Positions 12,385-12,877 of a DNA stretch of 12,877 nucleotides are shown piece by piece. Position numbers and translations under genes: made by a program. This DNA comes from Mageeibacillus sp. UBA3781 (GTDB lineage Bacteria > Bacillota > Clostridia > Saccharofermentanales > Saccharofermentanaceae), in the NCBI GenBank assembly GCA_002368805.1, contig DFFH01000136.1:1-12877 (forward strand), read 5' to 3'. Position 1 is the first letter of the stretch. The number at the start of each line of letters is the position of its first letter. The notes under the pieces are model-generated. The model ran no database searches. It saw only the letters and a program-made list of their open reading frames with translations, and had not been told where the DNA came from.

Positions 12385-12877
12385 TCATTTCTCTCCTTCC
12401 ATGATCTTCTGTGCACCTGTGGTCCACACATGTTTCTTATCTGCATCCGGTCTTCTGTTCTGTGCCATCACGCCGGCCAGCGGATGCGGCACATACAGTT
12501 CTTCGAGATACTTTATCTCCTCCTCCGAAAGCACCAGCTCCACGGCTTTGGCTGCGCCTTCAATATGGTGGAGCTTGGTTGCTCCGACAACAGGGGAAGT
12601 GACCTTTGTCAAAAGCCATGCCAGAGATACTTCCGTCATGGTCACGCCATGCTTTTCGGCAAGTTCTGCCACACGTTCGATGATCACCGCATCCTGCTTC
12701 TCAGAAGCCGCATATTTAAACTTCGCATAGGTATCCTCTGTCGCACGCTTGGTATCTTCCTCGCCGGGCTTTCTCGAAAGTCTTCCGCTGGCCAGAGCAC
12801 TATAGGGTGTCAGTGCGATATTTTCTTCTTCACAGTACGGCACCATTTCACGCTCTTCCTCGCGGAAGATCAGGTTG
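12385..12877 (-). CDS. Aldo/keto reductase, C-terminal part (5' end outside the window)
   Basis: 164 residues of a frame that enters from the right edge as N-L-I-F-R-E-E-E-R-E-M-V-P-Y-C. It continues I-A-L-T-P-Y-S-A-L-A-S-G-R-L-S-R, V-S-L-A-W-L-L-T-K-V-T-S-P-V-V-G-A-T-K, and E-E-E-I-K-Y-L-E-E-L-Y-V-P-H-P, typical of the C-terminal half of YajO/YhdN-type aldo/keto reductases. The P-Y-S-A-L-A-S-G-R-L and V-V-G-A-T-K stretches match the NADPH-binding parts. The catalytic Asp, Tyr, Lys and His lie in the missing half. The enzyme reduces carbonyls with NAD(P)H in the cytoplasm. First visible gene of the redox operon, directly abutting the flavodoxin gene. Confidence 0.93.
   Translation of the reverse strand, partial: NLIFREEEREMVPYCEEENIALTPYSALASGRLSRKPGEEDTKRATEDTYAKFKYAASEKQDAVIIERVAELAEKHGVTMTEVSLAWLLTKVTSPVVGATKLHHIEGAAKAVELVLSEEEIKYLEELYVPHPLAGVMAQNRRPDADKKHVWTTGAQKIMEGEK

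Overview
The window looks like a stretch of chromosome from an anaerobic member of the Bacillota, most likely a Clostridia or Lachnospiraceae relative. This is inferred from the Gram-positive signals: strong AGGAG/GGGGAGG ribosome binding sites, TTGACA/TATAAT and extended -10 promoters, lipobox lipoproteins with Ser/Thr/Glu-rich spacers, hairpin-plus-T-tract terminators, and the gene families present. No rRNA, tRNA, transposase, phage gene or CRISPR array was found.

Left part (1-4469, all minus strand): a PAS-GGDEF signalling protein cut by the window edge; a TetR regulator and a DUF998 membrane protein in an overlapping pair under a consensus promoter that carries a two-site operator; then a two-gene unit of a GNAT acetyltransferase followed by a HAD-GNAT fusion. 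The fusion keeps an internal Shine-Dalgarno site and appears to end early at an amber codon. The leader of the GNAT gene holds a terminator-like hairpin and a second, nested inverted repeat.

Middle (4470-8400): a plus-strand 550-residue lipoprotein with its terminator, then a 650-base gap whose core is the most unusual object here. It is eight units of exactly 53 bp in which a 9-bp word (GATAGGATC) and its reverse complement alternate, giving 16 invariant copies in 411 bp. Related hairpin terminators flank the array. To its right lie a start-less reading frame that continues in frame after the stop of a small two-helix membrane protein, and a divergently transcribed zinc-ribbon protein whose 3' end is tandemly repeated past its own stop.

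Right part (8390-12877, all minus strand): an acidic protein of unknown function, a LacA/Maa-type sugar O-acetyltransferase, a small lipoprotein, and a redox operon of aldo/keto reductase (cut by the edge), lipoprotein-anchored flavodoxin, and DUF4405 histidine-rich membrane protein. The redox genes suggest electron transfer between membrane and cell surface, which is inference. An 8-9 bp word, (G)AAAAGCAC, recurs about ten times in the window in different frames and on both strands.
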